Below, one piece after another: positions 9,615 through 20,100 of a stretch of 64,000 nt of DNA. Within the stretch, counting starts at the first letter, position 1. Each line of letters begins with the position of its first letter. The DNA comes from Pleuronectes platessa (lineage: Eukaryota; Chordata; Actinopteri; Pleuronectiformes; Pleuronectidae). Under the pieces are notes generated by a model, which did not search any database, was not told where the DNA came from, and saw only the letters and a program-made list of their open reading frames with translations. The position numbers and the translations under genes are program-made. The DNA lies in NCBI RefSeq assembly GCF_947347685.1, contig NW_026518993.1:186001-250000 (forward strand). Direction: 5' to 3'.

Positions 9615-10557
9615 GTCTGGAGAGTGGGCTGTGACCCCGGTCTCCAGGGCAAACTATGGTCGAGAGTCCAGTGATAATCCATGAGAGGTAATCCTTGAGT
9701 GGAGTTGAAGCAGTGAAAGTTAGTTCATTATGAGGCAGAGAGGCATAAATGTCTTCGAGGCATGAGTCTAAACAGAGAGAGGTAATTGTCTGGGCAGACA
9801 GGCTAAATAACATATATTCTAAAACACGGCACGCACTTTCAATTTCACATAATGCTTATCGGCAGTTATTGTTAAAATACCAATGAATTTCGGTGAAGAG
9901 TGAAATGAAAGAAAAGTGGAAACACGAACAGAAGAAAATGTTTGAGTAGGTGCTGGTGTTTTGAGGTAAACATGTGTGTTATCCTGTCAAACCAAAACAT
10001 TTAGAACGGCGAGTCACGTTCTGTTGTTCGCTAATCTGTGAATTTATGATAAATCCTATTTCTAGGTTTTCAGATCTACAGATATTGGAATTTCACTGCC
10101 AAGACTGAATTGCCAAGTGTACCCGTGAGGGCTGCACAACCGTAGTGGTAACGACTTCAAAATCCTCAACGAGGTCTAAGGAGGTTCACTACCTGAACTA
10201 CGTTATACAATTTACTGACAGAGGGTCTAAAGCATGCAGCTATTGATGGAGTGAGTGGTTTGAGCGGTTTTTTTTGTTTTAAAGTTGGGATTTCTTCCCC
10301 CCCTTTTCAGATGTGGAGGTGAGAGGGGGTTTCTGGCAGCGCCTTGGTCCTTCCCCGTCATTGAAGTCATCTTTGGGAGTGGAGAAGGAGGGCGTCTGCT
10401 CCTAGTTTCGCCAACGGGGTTCAGTGTCTGGTCTCTCAGTGGAGCCTGGAGGAACACGTGGCACAATGTCTCTCATTGCTTCATCCACACATCTCCGTAT
10501 TTACTCCTCTGTCCCAGGATGCATCCCATGTGTTGGATTTCGGTCACCACATCTATA
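9615..10557. other. Retroelement interior without recognisable genes
   Basis: Between the gag-like region and the polypurine tract there are only short, unrelated ORFs (for example 10227-10466 and 9538-9813 on the minus strand, 10285-10779 on the plus strand antisense to gag). None shows protease, reverse transcriptase, integrase or envelope motifs. An autonomous element would need several kilobases of pol here. Confidence 0.6.
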
Positions 10558-10854
10558 CTACTGGTACTGATAGGGTTTTCGTCTGTTCCAGCCCCTACTC
10601 CTCTGTTGAGAGGGATTCAGGTGCTGAGGTCGAAACTGTTTGTGGGGCTGGTTGAAATCCTCACCCCCTTGGTTTTGTGGGGCGCCCTGTTGGAAGGGTC
10701 GCTGTTCCTGGTTCTCTTTGCTGGGGTTCATCTTGGCGTGGGGAAAGTTGTCATCTTCCAGCGCCGGGTCCACATTTAGTTGGATTTGAACTGCCAGAAC
10801 CACGGTGTCGTCTTCGTTGAACCCTCGGTTGTCTGGGTCGAAGCGATAAATGTC
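10558..10854 (-). CDS. Probable gag C-terminal continuation in the -1 frame
   Basis: From the A8 run onwards, the -1 frame is open for about 100 codons down to a stop at 10558. It starts with an acidic stretch and ends in a Q, N, P, R and K-rich tail of the kind often seen in nucleocapsid-like regions, without CCHC cysteines. The first ATG of this frame is at 10803, but the composition suggests reading from the A run. Either a programmed -1 shift on A AAA AAA or a one-base length change in the homopolymer could explain it. No protease or polymerase follows. Confidence 0.4.
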   Translation of the reverse strand, partial: DIYRFDPDNRGFNEDDTVVLAVQIQLNVDPALEDDNFPHAKMNPSKENQEQRPFQQGAPQNQGGEDFNQPHKQFRPQHLNPSQQRSRGWNRRKPYQYQ

Positions 10855-11756
10855 TTTTTTTTAAGGGGCTCTAGCTGCCGGGTGCAGATTTCCTCTCTTT
10901 GAGGGGGTGCTGAGTCATCAGGGTCTTCTGAATTGTGTGTGCCACAGTATTCATCTTTGTGGCCACCATCTCTTGCACCGGGAGTGGAGGACCATCCAGG
11001 ACGCAACCGTGAGTCATGGTGCGCCCCTGCCTGAGTGGCAGTCTGGGAACTCTCCTTCAGCCCTCCAGGACGGACTCCTTCCGTCGTTGTGGTGTGGATC
11101 AGCATGGCTCCGTGCAGGATGTGTTCCTTCTGGCTGGAGTGGATGCTGTGTGTCCGCTGGAAAGGCATTTGGAGTGCCTCATAGCGGTCCCAGGTCACTG
11201 CACGTCTAGGGGTTGAGTCCGGCCCCCCCTTTGGTGTTGAGGGGGTTGGACCGGTCGACTGCTGGGTGTGTCTGGCTCTCCAGAGCAAAGCTTCCTCTGC
11301 AAGAGGGTTGCGTAGCTGTGCTCGCAGCTTTTCTCCCAGTGTCTCTGTTCCGCTGGCTCCACCGGGAATGACGTCAGCTCCTGGCCCTGTCATCAGGGAT
11401 ATCAGCTCGAGGGGGGGCAGCTCTGTTTGACTGTGCCCCCCTTTCTGCTGACCTTTGACCTTCGCGTGCAGAGCTTCGTGCTCCTGCACCGCCTGGTCCT
11501 GTTCTGTGCGGGTCTCGATGATATGCCGCAGGTGGGAGTTTTTCTCCTGCTCCGCTCGACATGCTGCTTGCATGGCCTGGAGCTCCTTCGCATGTTCTTG
11601 GGCCTGCAGCTCGGCTCTCTGCTGGTAGAGGAGTGTCAGTTGACCCAGAGCATGGGGTATTTTTGGATGCGGGCCAGTGGGGTTGATCAGGTGAATGGAC
11701 AGTTCTTTAATCTTACGATCGCAGGTACTTAAATCATACTCACTCAACTCACTCAC
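10776..11756 (-). CDS. gag: Gag-like protein of the LTR retroelement
   Basis: This 326-codon ORF is the only substantial one inside the element, on its coding strand, in the position expected for gag. Residues about 40-105 are rich in Q, E, A, K and L and look like a coiled coil. Residues 165-185 are rich in P, S and T. I see no CCHC zinc knuckle and no protease motif. The start is the first ATG of the frame, after a leader of about 1.2 kb. Around codons 298-301 a run of eight A (plus-strand T8 at 10855-10862) marks a point where the -1 frame stays open for about 100 more codons with a basic, Q/N/P-rich composition, whereas the present frame stops about 25 codons later. So the real C-terminus may lie in the -1 frame. 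The call rests on position and composition, not on recognised homology. It could be a gag remnant or a lineage-specific accessory protein. Confidence 0.6.
   Translation of the reverse strand: MSELSEYDLSTCDRKIKELSIHLINPTGPHPKIPHALGQLTLLYQQRAELQAQEHAKELQAMQAACRAEQEKNSHLRHIIETRTEQDQAVQEHEALHAKVKGQQKGGHSQTELPPLELISLMTGPGADVIPGGASGTETLGEKLRAQLRNPLAEEALLWRARHTQQSTGPTPSTPKGGPDSTPRRAVTWDRYEALQMPFQRTHSIHSSQKEHILHGAMLIHTTTTEGVRPGGLKESSQTATQAGAHHDSRLRPGWSSTPGARDGGHKDEYCGTHNSEDPDDSAPPQREEICTRQLEPLKKKTFIASTQTTEGSTKTTPWFWQFKSN
10855..10862 (-). other. A8 homopolymer, possible -1 frameshift site
   Basis: The coding strand reads CTT-AAAAAAAA-GAC. A run of this kind contains the slippery heptamer A AAA AAA or A AAA AAG used for -1 frameshifting in retroelements, and it sits exactly where the gag-like frame should switch. 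It is equally a hotspot for indel mutation or sequencing error. Confidence 0.45.
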
Positions 11757-11763
11757 CGCATCA

Positions 11764-12090
11764 TTAGAAAAATTTATCAGACTGCTACAGTCTCTTATAG
11801 GACGTCTGGTCCTGAGGGAGCAGTTGCCCCATGGTGTTACATGCTACTCATCTTCTGAGTGCGAAAAGGCACCTGGTGGACTGCTCACGCTTGCTTAGAT
11901 AAAAACGGACAAAAACTTAATTATAGCATTTCTATAAAAATTGCTCAGACTGGCGACTGTCTCTGACAGGTCGTCTGGCCTTGAGGGAGCCCTTGCCCCA
12001 GTGTGGTCCATGCTACTCATCTTCTGAGTGCGAAAAACACCTGGTGGGCCGCTCAAGCTTGCTTAGGTTAAAAGCGGATAAAAATTTAAT
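11764..12090. repeat. Leader tandem repeat A, period about 169 bp
   Basis: Two diverged copies (about 11764-11918 and 11931-12090) share the landmarks CAGACTG, CTGAGGGAG or TTGAGGGAG, TGCTACTCATCTTCTGAGTG and GCTTGCTTAG. The shared TGCTACTCAT starts at 11842 and 12011. Confidence 0.8.
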
Positions 12091-12179
12091 AAACACTACA
12101 CAAGATGCACAGGTGAGCTTCACTCTGTGTCTATATAGTAGCGCTATGTAGGATAGCTCGATGGCTCAATCCTTTAGAC

Positions 12180-12198
12180 CTAGTTGGTTAACAACTAG
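12180..12198. other. Leader hairpin CTAGTTG-GTTAA-CAACTAG
   Basis: A perfect 7-bp inverted repeat with a 5-base loop, followed by further CTAGT-containing copies up to about 12235. It might serve in RNA dimerisation or packaging, but that is speculation from its location. Confidence 0.4.
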
Positions 12199-12299
12199 TC
12201 TACTCGTAACTAGTCTCTCAAATCTAGTTAGTCTCCTTGAAATTCAAAGCATGCAGAAATTCTCCAATAAAAATATTACTAACCTACTGAAACGTAGTC

Positions 12300-12780
12300 A
12301 GCAACCAACCATAGCTATACACAACGCCTGCTTAGCAAAGGGAATTAAGAATAAAGAAAATTCAAAAAGAGAAATAAATTTCCAAAATTATTTTTCTCTT
12401 AAGAAAATTAATTATAATTATTGTGCATTGATATGACACAACCACTAATATGCAATAAGTAGCCAACCACGGATACACAAGGCAATAGTATACCTGTTTG
12501 GCACAGGTGCAAAGGGATTACAAATAAAAATTCAAAGAGAAATAAATTTCCAAAATTATTTTTCTCTCTAAGAAATTAATCATAAATATTGTGCATCGCG
12601 AATACACAACCACCGATTGCACTCTGCAGCCAACCACAGATACGCAAGGCACGAGTATACCTGTGTTGCAAAGGTGCAGGGGAATTTAGAAATTAAAAAA
12701 AAAATTATTTGCAGAGAAATAACTTTCAAAATTATTTCTGGATCATTGTACACAGTATTATGATACAGCTGGAGTTAGAT
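12300..12780. repeat. Leader tandem repeat B, period about 168-177 bp
   Basis: Three diverged copies share AGAGAAATAAATTTCC-like and CCAAAATTATTT landmarks (near 12369, 12537 and 12714) and GCCAACCACRGATACRCAAG (near 12462 and 12629). The period equals that of repeat A, which may indicate one ancestral unit. Confidence 0.75.
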
Positions 12781-12781
12781 A

Positions 12782-12809
12782 GCCTCACGCAGGGGCACCA
12801 TTTATGTTG
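12782..12809 (-). repeat. Duplicated PBS/LTR-junction motif (copy 2)
   Basis: GCCTCACGCAGGGGCACCA followed by TTTATGTTG repeats the junction at 12983-13009 with small changes. The preceding stretch (about 12735-12781, with TATTATGATACAGCTGG) also repeats 12945-12980. It is an internal duplication of the leader including the PBS. Confidence 0.75.
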
Positions 12810-12827
12810 CATGCGTGAAGCGTTCCG

Positions 12828-12855
12828 CCCTCACACGGGGATCCATTTATGTTGT
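12828..12855 (-). repeat. Duplicated PBS/LTR-junction motif (copy 3)
   Basis: CCTCACACGGGG-ATCCA-TTTATGTTGTG carries the same junction again, with the CACCA end altered to ATCCA, so it would no longer pair with a CCA tail starting TGGTG. It is probably a degenerate copy. Confidence 0.7.
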
Positions 12856-12982
12856 GAGGGATAAAAAAAATTTTGGAAGGAAAAAAAAAAATTAATTAAT
12901 ATCTTTTTCTTCAAAAATTAATTTCTGGGGGAAAATGAATCTGGATTATTGTACAGTATTATGATACAGCTGGAGTTAGAAT

Positions 12983-13000
12983 GCCTCACACGGGGCACCA
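12983..13000 (-). other. Primer-binding site, tRNA-Met (elongator) type
   Basis: On the minus strand, four bases after the 5' LTR, the sequence reads TGGTGCCCCGTGTGAGG. It is complementary to the CCA end and acceptor/T-arm of a vertebrate-type elongator tRNA-Met ending in CCTCACACGGGGCACCA. I recall that tRNA from general knowledge and have not searched it. The match covers 17 bases. Position and sequence together fix the element's orientation. Confidence 0.85.
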
Positions 13001-13004
13001 TTTA

Positions 13005-15509
13005 TGTTGTGCAATAGTAGGAGTAGAATTGACGTTGGCTAATTATTAATAATCATGAAATATGATTATTAAAATAACAATTATTTCTTAAAAATAATCA
13101 AAAATGATAAAGCTATTAATTAAGAAATGTAACACATTTAATTAGAAATGATACGGTTATCCATTAATAATAGTTAAAATAATTAATGAAAACAATAAAA
13201 TTATCAATTAAGAATAATACAAATCTGTAATCATTGCTTATTGTTGCGGGGCACCACCCTGGTTACAGGGACCAACGATACAATCTATAAATATCAGTCT
13301 CATAATGATAAATGTCAAATCAATAATCTCAATATTTAATATTAATAATTATTTAATTAACAGTGAAGGCTACTAAGTTCGAGCACAGGCAATCATAATC
13401 CAGCTGCAATCACATACATATGCACAAATAATCAAAGACTACAGATACTTTAATTACAAAAGCATTTATTAAAAAGGGGAAATAAAGTTAATGTTATTCA
13501 ATGATTCATCATTTTAACAAACTCCCATATTTCAAAGATAACAACAGCAGCAGCACTTATCACAATTCAGAAAATACATGTAAAACCGGCGGTCTACCTA
13601 TGTATGTCTGTCTATGTGTATGTGTGTGTGTCTGTGTCAAAGTGTCTCTCTGTGTGTGTGTGTATGTCTATGTGTATGCATGTGAAATAAAGTTAGTGTT
13701 ATTTAATGATTCATCATTTTAACAAACTCCCATATTTCAAAGATAACAACAGCAGCCGCTTATCACAATTTAGAAAAACACATGTATTCATCTATGTGTA
13801 TCTGTGTGTGTATCTGTCTGTGTCTATCAATGTGTGTCTGTGTGGGTGTGTCTGTGTGTGTGTGGGTGTGTGAGAGAGCGAGAGAGAGAGAGAAAAAGAA
13901 GGGGGGCGTGGCGATGACGCAGTCACTTGGTGACGTCACATCTAAGATGGCGGCCGATCATGATTCGTGGAATCAAGGCCTAAAAACTCTCAAAATGGCG
14001 GATTGACTACAAAACAAGATGGCGGAGCCGTTATGAATTTAGAGCCAGAATGGGAGGAGAGGGAGAGAGGAGGTGTGGCAATAATAGATTCAAAATGGTG
14101 GTTAACTTGCGTTATCCAAAATGGAGTCTATGTTAATGACACCATGTGGCCGGAGCTCACACTGGTGGTCGTCACATGAATTACACAAAGGGATTTTCAG
14201 ACAAAGAGAATTCTTTGTCTCTGCTTTGGCGTTCGGCCGCATGGCTTCCAGATGTGTCCGGCCTCTCTGAATATAGATTTAACTATGTTACATGAACTGT
14301 ATTCTAAATACAGATCGGATGTGTGTATAGGTCGGTTTAGAAGGAGAGAGAGAGAGAGAGAGAGAGCACTCAGAGAGCAAAGCTCTTAAAAGCACCGTCA
14401 GAGACAAGTTACATTTACTTTACCACTCAGCACCCAAGTGGCGTTGTGTGCTGAGGTTTGAGCGGTAAAGTCTCTTTAAAGTTGTTCAAACGGTCACAAT
14501 GAGCTGGAGACGCTGCTCACGGCGCTTAAAAACTGTGGCACAAGGCCGTAACCGGAAACCGGAAGTGGCGAATCGCCGCTAAACATTAGAGACTCGGCGG
14601 TCTCATACAAAACAAATACATTCATGTATTAAAACAATACGCTACGTATTAGATTAACATCTGCCCAGACAATAAAGCCTCTTACTGTGACCTCCGCGGT
14701 GTTGCTTGCGCGTGGGGCGCGGATTCCCGGGAGTCCAGTGAATGTCTCGTTAAACCCCAGGATGCGTGCGAACGGGCGGATTCCTGGAAAACAAAATCAG
14801 TGTCCTGGCCTCTTAAGCGGTGCTCCGGTGGGTCTCGTGGTTGCAACGGAGATCAGCGCTGGGCCGAATCGAGCGAACTTCTCTTGCTCTTGGAATGGAA
14901 TTCAGCTTCGTCTCTTCTTCAGGGATGTGGAGCTCGTGCTCCTCAGCGGAATGAATCTCGCGCTTCTGCAGGGGTGAACAGCGGTAACGCCGCTGTGGAT
15001 TTGGAAAGAAAGTCTGTGATGCTCGACCGGCGAGCGAGTTCCTGTGCGCGGCCTCTTCAAGTTAAAATAACAAAAGTCCTTTTGAAAATAAAAACGTCGA
15101 CTGAATAAAGAAATAAAAGAAATGAAATAAAATAACTCTGGTTATCCCCTTTAGCCACTAAATCAGCTGGGAGGCCCCGAAGGGGGCCTGGTGTTGTCTT
15201 CAGAGCAGGGTAAAAATGGCAGCGATGTTTGGGGTCTCAGTGGTTTTGTTCTACCTGAGAGGTCCTCCTCCTTGAGGAGTTGGTCATAGGATGATGCTGG
15301 CTTTAAGCCAATTGAGTGTCAGAAATGGATCTGAGTGGGCGGGGCTTGGAACTGAGCAGGGGCTTCTGGGAAAACCCCAGGACATTTTTCCACCACCAGG
15401 GGGAGATTCTTGAGCCTGCAGGAGGATGTTTTCCCGCCCAAAGTTTAACAACCCTTTGTTCCTCTCGGCTCCAGTGTCTGGCGGCCCCCCGCTGGGCTCT
15501 GGCCCAACA
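13005..15509 (-). repeat. 5' LTR of the retroelement
   Basis: This is the second 2505-bp copy, with landmarks offset by exactly 5907 bp from the 3' LTR and no length difference. Its sense-strand start is at 15509 and its end at 13005, followed after four bases by the primer-binding site, so it supplies the promoter. I found no clear TATA box on the minus strand. CRE, YY1 and ETS motifs suggest a TATA-less, housekeeping-like promoter. Confidence 0.92.
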
Positions 15510-15513
15510 CATG
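15510..15513. repeat. Target-site duplication (CATG), right
   Basis: CATG follows the CCAACA terminus and is continued by ATTTAATTTTAATTTT, the normal continuation of the interrupted spacer. Confidence 0.85.
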
Positions 15514-17129
15514 ATTTAATTTTAATTTTTTTGTAAATAACTGTTTTATTTATGTGCAACGCAGGGTTCGCAACGCAGGATGTGCGCCGCAAGAGATATG
15601 CACCGCAGGAGATGTGCGCAACAGGAGATGTGCACCACAGGAGATGTGCGCAGCAGGAGATGTGCACCGCAGGAGATGTGCTCCGCAGGAGATGTGCACC
15701 GCAGGAGAAGTGCACGCAGGAGATTAGCACGCAGGAGATGTGCGCCGCAGGATGTGTGCGCACAGTTTTTTTATTAATTTGAGTTAATTATTATAATTTA
15801 TTTGTAAATAAATGTTTCATTTATGTGCAACGAAGGGTGTGCGCCGCAGGATGTGCACCGCCGCCGGAGATGTGCGCGGCAGGAGATGTGCACCGCAGGA
15901 GATGTACACCGCAGGAGATGTGCGCAGCAGGAGATGTGCGCCGCAGGATGTGTGCGCACAGTTTTTTTAGGAATTTGAGTTAATTATTATTATTTTTTAT
16001 AAATAAATGTTTCATTTATGTGCACCGCAGGGTGTGCGACGAGGGAGGGTCACTGCAGGAGATTTGCGCAGCAGGAGATGTGCGCCACTGGAGATGTGCA
16101 CCGCAGGAGATTTGCACGCAGGAGATGTGCACGCAGGAGATGTGCGCCGCAAGAGATGTGCGCCGCAGGAGATGTACATAGCAGGAGATGTGCACGCAGG
16201 AGATGTGCGCCGCAGGAGATGTGCGCCGCAGGAGATGTACATAGCAGGAGATGTGCACCGCAGGAGATGTGCACGCAGGAGATGTGCACGCAGGAGATGT
16301 GCGCCGCAGGAGATGTGCGCCGCAGGAGATGTACATAGCAGGAGATGTGCACGCAGGAGATGTGCGCCGCAGAAGATGTGCGCCGCAGGAGATGTACATA
16401 GCAGGAGATGTGCACCGCAGGAGATGTGCGCCGCAGGAGATGTGCGCCGCAGGATGTGTGCGCACAGTTTTTTTATTAATTTTATTTATGTGCATCTTAT
16501 GTTCTGCAATGAAGGAGATGTGCGCAGCAGGAGATTTGCGCCGCAGGATGTGTGCGCACAGTTTTTTTATTAATTTGAGTTAATTATTATAATTTTCTTT
16601 TTAAATAAATGTTTCATTTATGTGCAACGCAAGGTGTGCGCCGCAGGATGTGCGCCGCAAGAGATGTGCACCGCAGGAGATGTGCGCAGCAGGAGATGTG
16701 CACTGCAGGAGATGTGCGCCGCAGGAGATGTGAGTCGCAGGAGATGTACATAGCAGGAGATGTGCGCCGCAGGCGATATGCGCAGCAGGAGATGTGTGCC
16801 GCAGTTTTTTTATTAATTTGATTTTATTTTTTTATTTTTTGTAAATAAATGTTTCATTTATGTGCAACGCAGGGTGTGCGCCGCAGGAGGTGCGCCGCAA
16901 GAGATATGCACCGGCGGAGATGTGCGCAGCAGGAGATGTGCACCGCAGGAGATGTGTACGCAGGAGATATGCGCCGCAGGAGATGAGTGCCGCAAGAGAT
17001 GTGCGCCGCAGGATGTGTGCGCACAGTTTTTTTAGGAATTTGAGTTAATTATTATTATTTTTTGTAAATAAATGTTTCATTTATGTGCACCGCAGGGTGT
17101 GCGACAAGGGAGGGTCACTGCAGGAGATT

Positions 17130-20100
17130 TGCGCAGCAGGAGATGTGCGCCACTGGAGATGTGCGCCGCAGAAGATGTGCGCAGCAGGAGATGTGCCTCA
17201 CAGGAGATGTGCAGAGCAGGAGATGTGCGCAGCAGGAGATGTGCAGAGCAGGAGATGTGCGTTGCAGGATTAGTGCGCACAGTTTTTTTATTAATTTGAG
17301 TTAATTTTTATTTTTTTTTTGTAAGTAAATGTTTCATTTATGTGCACCGCAGGGTGTGCGCCGCAAGAGATGTGCACCGCCGGAAATGTGTGCAGCAGGA
17401 GATGTGCACCGCAGGAGATGTGCGCCGCAGGAGATGTACATAGCAGGAGATGTGCACGCAGGACATGTGCGCCGCAGGAGATGTACAAAGCAGGAGATGT
17501 GCGCCGCAGGCGATATGCGCCACCGGAGATGTGCACCGCAGGAGATGTGCGCCGCAGGAGATCTGCACGCAGGAGATGTGCAACGCAGGAGATGTGCACA
17601 GCAGGAGATGTGCGCAGCAGGATGTGTGCACACAGTTTTTTTATTAATTTGAGTTAATTATTATAATTTATTTGTAAATAAATGTTTCATTTATGTGCAA
17701 CGAAGGGTGTGCGCCGCAGGATGTGCACTGCCGCCGGAGATGTGCGCGGCAGGAGATGTGCACCGCAGGAGAAGTACACCGCAGGAGATGTGCGCAGCAG
17801 GAGATGTGCACCGCAGGAGATGTGTCCGCAGGAGATTTGCGCCGCAGGAGATGAGTGCCGCAGGAGATGTGCGCCGCAGGATGTGTGCGCACAGTTTTTT
17901 TAGGAATTTGAGTTAATTATTATTATTTTTTGTAAATAAATGTTTCATTTATGTGCACCGCAGGGTGTGCGACGAGGGAGGGTCACTGCAGGAGATTTGC
18001 GCAGCAGGAGATGTGCGCCACTGGAGATGTGCACCGCAGGAGATGTGCACAGCAGGAGATGTGCGCTGCAGGAAATGTGCGCCGCAGGCGATATGCGCAG
18101 CAGGAGATGTGTGCCGCAGTTTTTTTATTAATATGATTTAATTTTAATTTTTTTGTAAATAACTGTTTTATTTATGTGCAACGCAGGGTTCGCAACGCAG
18201 GATGTGCGCCGCAAGAGATATGCACCGCAGGAGATGTGCGCAACAGGATATGTGCACCACAGGAGATGTGCGCAGCAGGAGATGTGCACCGCAGGAGAAG
18301 TGCACGCAGGAGAATAGCACGCAGGAGATGTGCACCGCAGGAGATGTACACCGCAGGAGATGTGCGCAGCAGGAGATGTGCGCCGCAGGAGATGTGCACC
18401 GCAGGAGAAGTGCACGCAGGAGATGTGCGCCGCAGGATGTGTGCGCACAGTTTTTTTATTAATTTGAGTTAATTATTATAATTTATCTGTAAATAAATGT
18501 TTCATTTATGTTCAACGAAGGGTGTGCGCTGCAGGATGTGCACTGCCGCCGGAGATGTGCGCGGCAGGAGATGTGCACCGCAGGAGATGTACACCGCAGG
18601 AGATGTGCGCAGCAGGAGATGTGCACCGCAGGAGATGTGTACGCAGGAGATTTGCGCCGCAGGAGATGAGTGCCGCAGGAGATGTGCGCCGCAGGATGTG
18701 TGCGCACAGTTTTTTTAGGAATTTGAGTTAATTATTATTATTTTTTGTAAATAAATGTTTCATTTATGTGCACCGCAGGGTGTGCGACGAGGGAGGGTCA
18801 CTGCAGGAGATTTGCGCAGCAGGAGATGTGCGCCACTGGAGATGTGCGCCGCAGGAGATGTGCACGCAGGAGATGTGCATAAAGGAGATGTGCGCCGCAG
18901 GAGATGTGCGCCGCAGGAGATGTACATAGCAGGAGATGTGCACGCAGGAGATGTGCGCCGCAGGAGATGTACAAAGCAGGAGATGTGCGCCGCAGGCGAT
19001 ATGCGCCACCGGAGATGTGCACCGCAGGAGATGTGCGCCGCAGGAGATCTGCACGCAGGAGATGTGCAACGCAGGAGATGTGCACAGCAGGAGATGTGCG
19101 CAGCAGGATGTGTGCACACAGTTTTTTTATTAATTTGATGTAATAATATTTTTTTGTAAATAAATGTTTTATTTATGTTCACCGCAGGGTGTGCGCCGCA
19201 GGATGTGCGCCGCAAGAGATGTGCACCGCAGGAGATGTGCGCAGCAGGAGATGTGCACCGCAGGAGATGTGTGCCGCAGAAGATGTGCGCAGCAGGAGAT
19301 GTGCGTCACAGGAGATGTGCGGAGCAGGAGATGTGCGCAGCAGGAGATGTGCAGAGCAGGAGATGTGCGTTGCAGGATTAGTGCGCACAGTTTTTTTATT
19401 AATTTGAGTTAATTATTATTTTTTTTTTGTAAGTAAATGTTTCATTTATGTGCACCGCAGGGTGTGCGCCGCAAGAGATGTGCACCGCCGGAAATGTGCG
19501 CAGCAGGAGATGTGCACCGCAGGAGATGTGTACGCAGGAGATATGCGCCGCAGGAGATGAGTGCCGCAGGAGATGTGCGCCGCAGGATGTGTGCGCACAG
19601 TTTTTTTAGGAATTTGAGTTAACTATTATTATTTTTTGTAAATAAATGTTTCATTTATGTGCACCGCAGGGTGTGCGACGAGGGAGGGTCACTGCAGGAG
19701 ATTTGCGCAGCAGGAGATGTGCGCCACTGGAGATGTGCACCGCAGGAGATGTGCACGCAGGAGATGTTCACGCAGGAGATGTGCGCCGCAAAAGATGTGC
19801 ACTGCAGGAGATGTACATAGCAGGAGATGTGCACGCAGGAGATGTGCGCCGCAGGAGATGTACAAAGCAGGAGATGTGCGCCGCAGGCGATATGCGCCAC
19901 CGGAGATGTGCACCGCAGGAGATGTGCGCCGCAGGAGATCTGCACGCAGGAGATGTGCAACGCAGGAGATGTGCACAGCAGGAGATGTGCGCAGCAGGAT
20001 GTGTGCACACAGTTTTTTTATTAATTTGATGTAATAATATTTTTTTGTAAATAAATGTTTCATTTATGTGCACCGCAGGGTGTGCGCCGCAGGATGTGCG

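Larger units (their letters stand above)
11757..12982 (-). other. Untranslated leader of the retroelement, repeat-rich
   Basis: The 1.2 kb between the primer-binding site and the gag-like ATG has no convincing ORF. It consists of internal repeats with a period near 168 bp (11764-12090 and about 12300-12780), AT-rich tracts and a hairpin at 12180-12198. In retroelements this region normally carries packaging and dimerisation signals. That role is inferred from position only. Confidence 0.6.
7098..15509 (-). mobile_element. LTR retrotransposon, full length, non-autonomous (minus strand)
   Basis: The element is 8412 bp: two 2505-bp direct repeats enclose a 3402-bp interior. The LTRs begin TGTTG and end CAACA, the TG...CA ends expected for an integrase substrate. 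CATG is duplicated on both sides. The primer-binding site lies beside the LTR at 13005-15509 and the polypurine tract beside the LTR at 7098-9602, both reading on the minus strand, so transcription runs right to left. The only substantial interior ORF, gag-like, is also on the minus strand. No protease, reverse transcriptase, integrase or env ORF is visible, so mobility would need enzymes in trans. An endogenous retrovirus relative or a Gypsy-type element are both possible; a 4-bp target duplication fits several retroviral lineages. LTR identity of about 99.7% indicates a recent insertion. Confidence 0.92.

Noticed and set aside
10285..10779. Plus-strand 164-codon ORF
   Set aside because: It is antisense to the gag region and downstream interior, with a hydrophobic composition of the kind antisense frames often show. 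No family was recognised.
12121..12235. tRNA-like or SINE-like sequence in the leader
   Set aside because: The GCTCGATGGCTCAATC stretch looked faintly tRNA-like, but no cloverleaf or A/B box pair could be assembled; the inverted CTAGTTG repeats explain the structure.
15560..15580. B-box-like GGTTCGCAACG followed downstream by T runs, suggesting a Pol III or tRNA-derived unit
   Set aside because: Only part of the B-box consensus fits, no A box at a suitable distance was seen, and the motif is confined to spacers of one type. T runs occur after every block regardless.
15284..15763. Minus-strand 159-codon ORF joining satellite and LTR
   Set aside because: It runs from satellite repeats across the LTR border, so it is a chance fusion created by the insertion.
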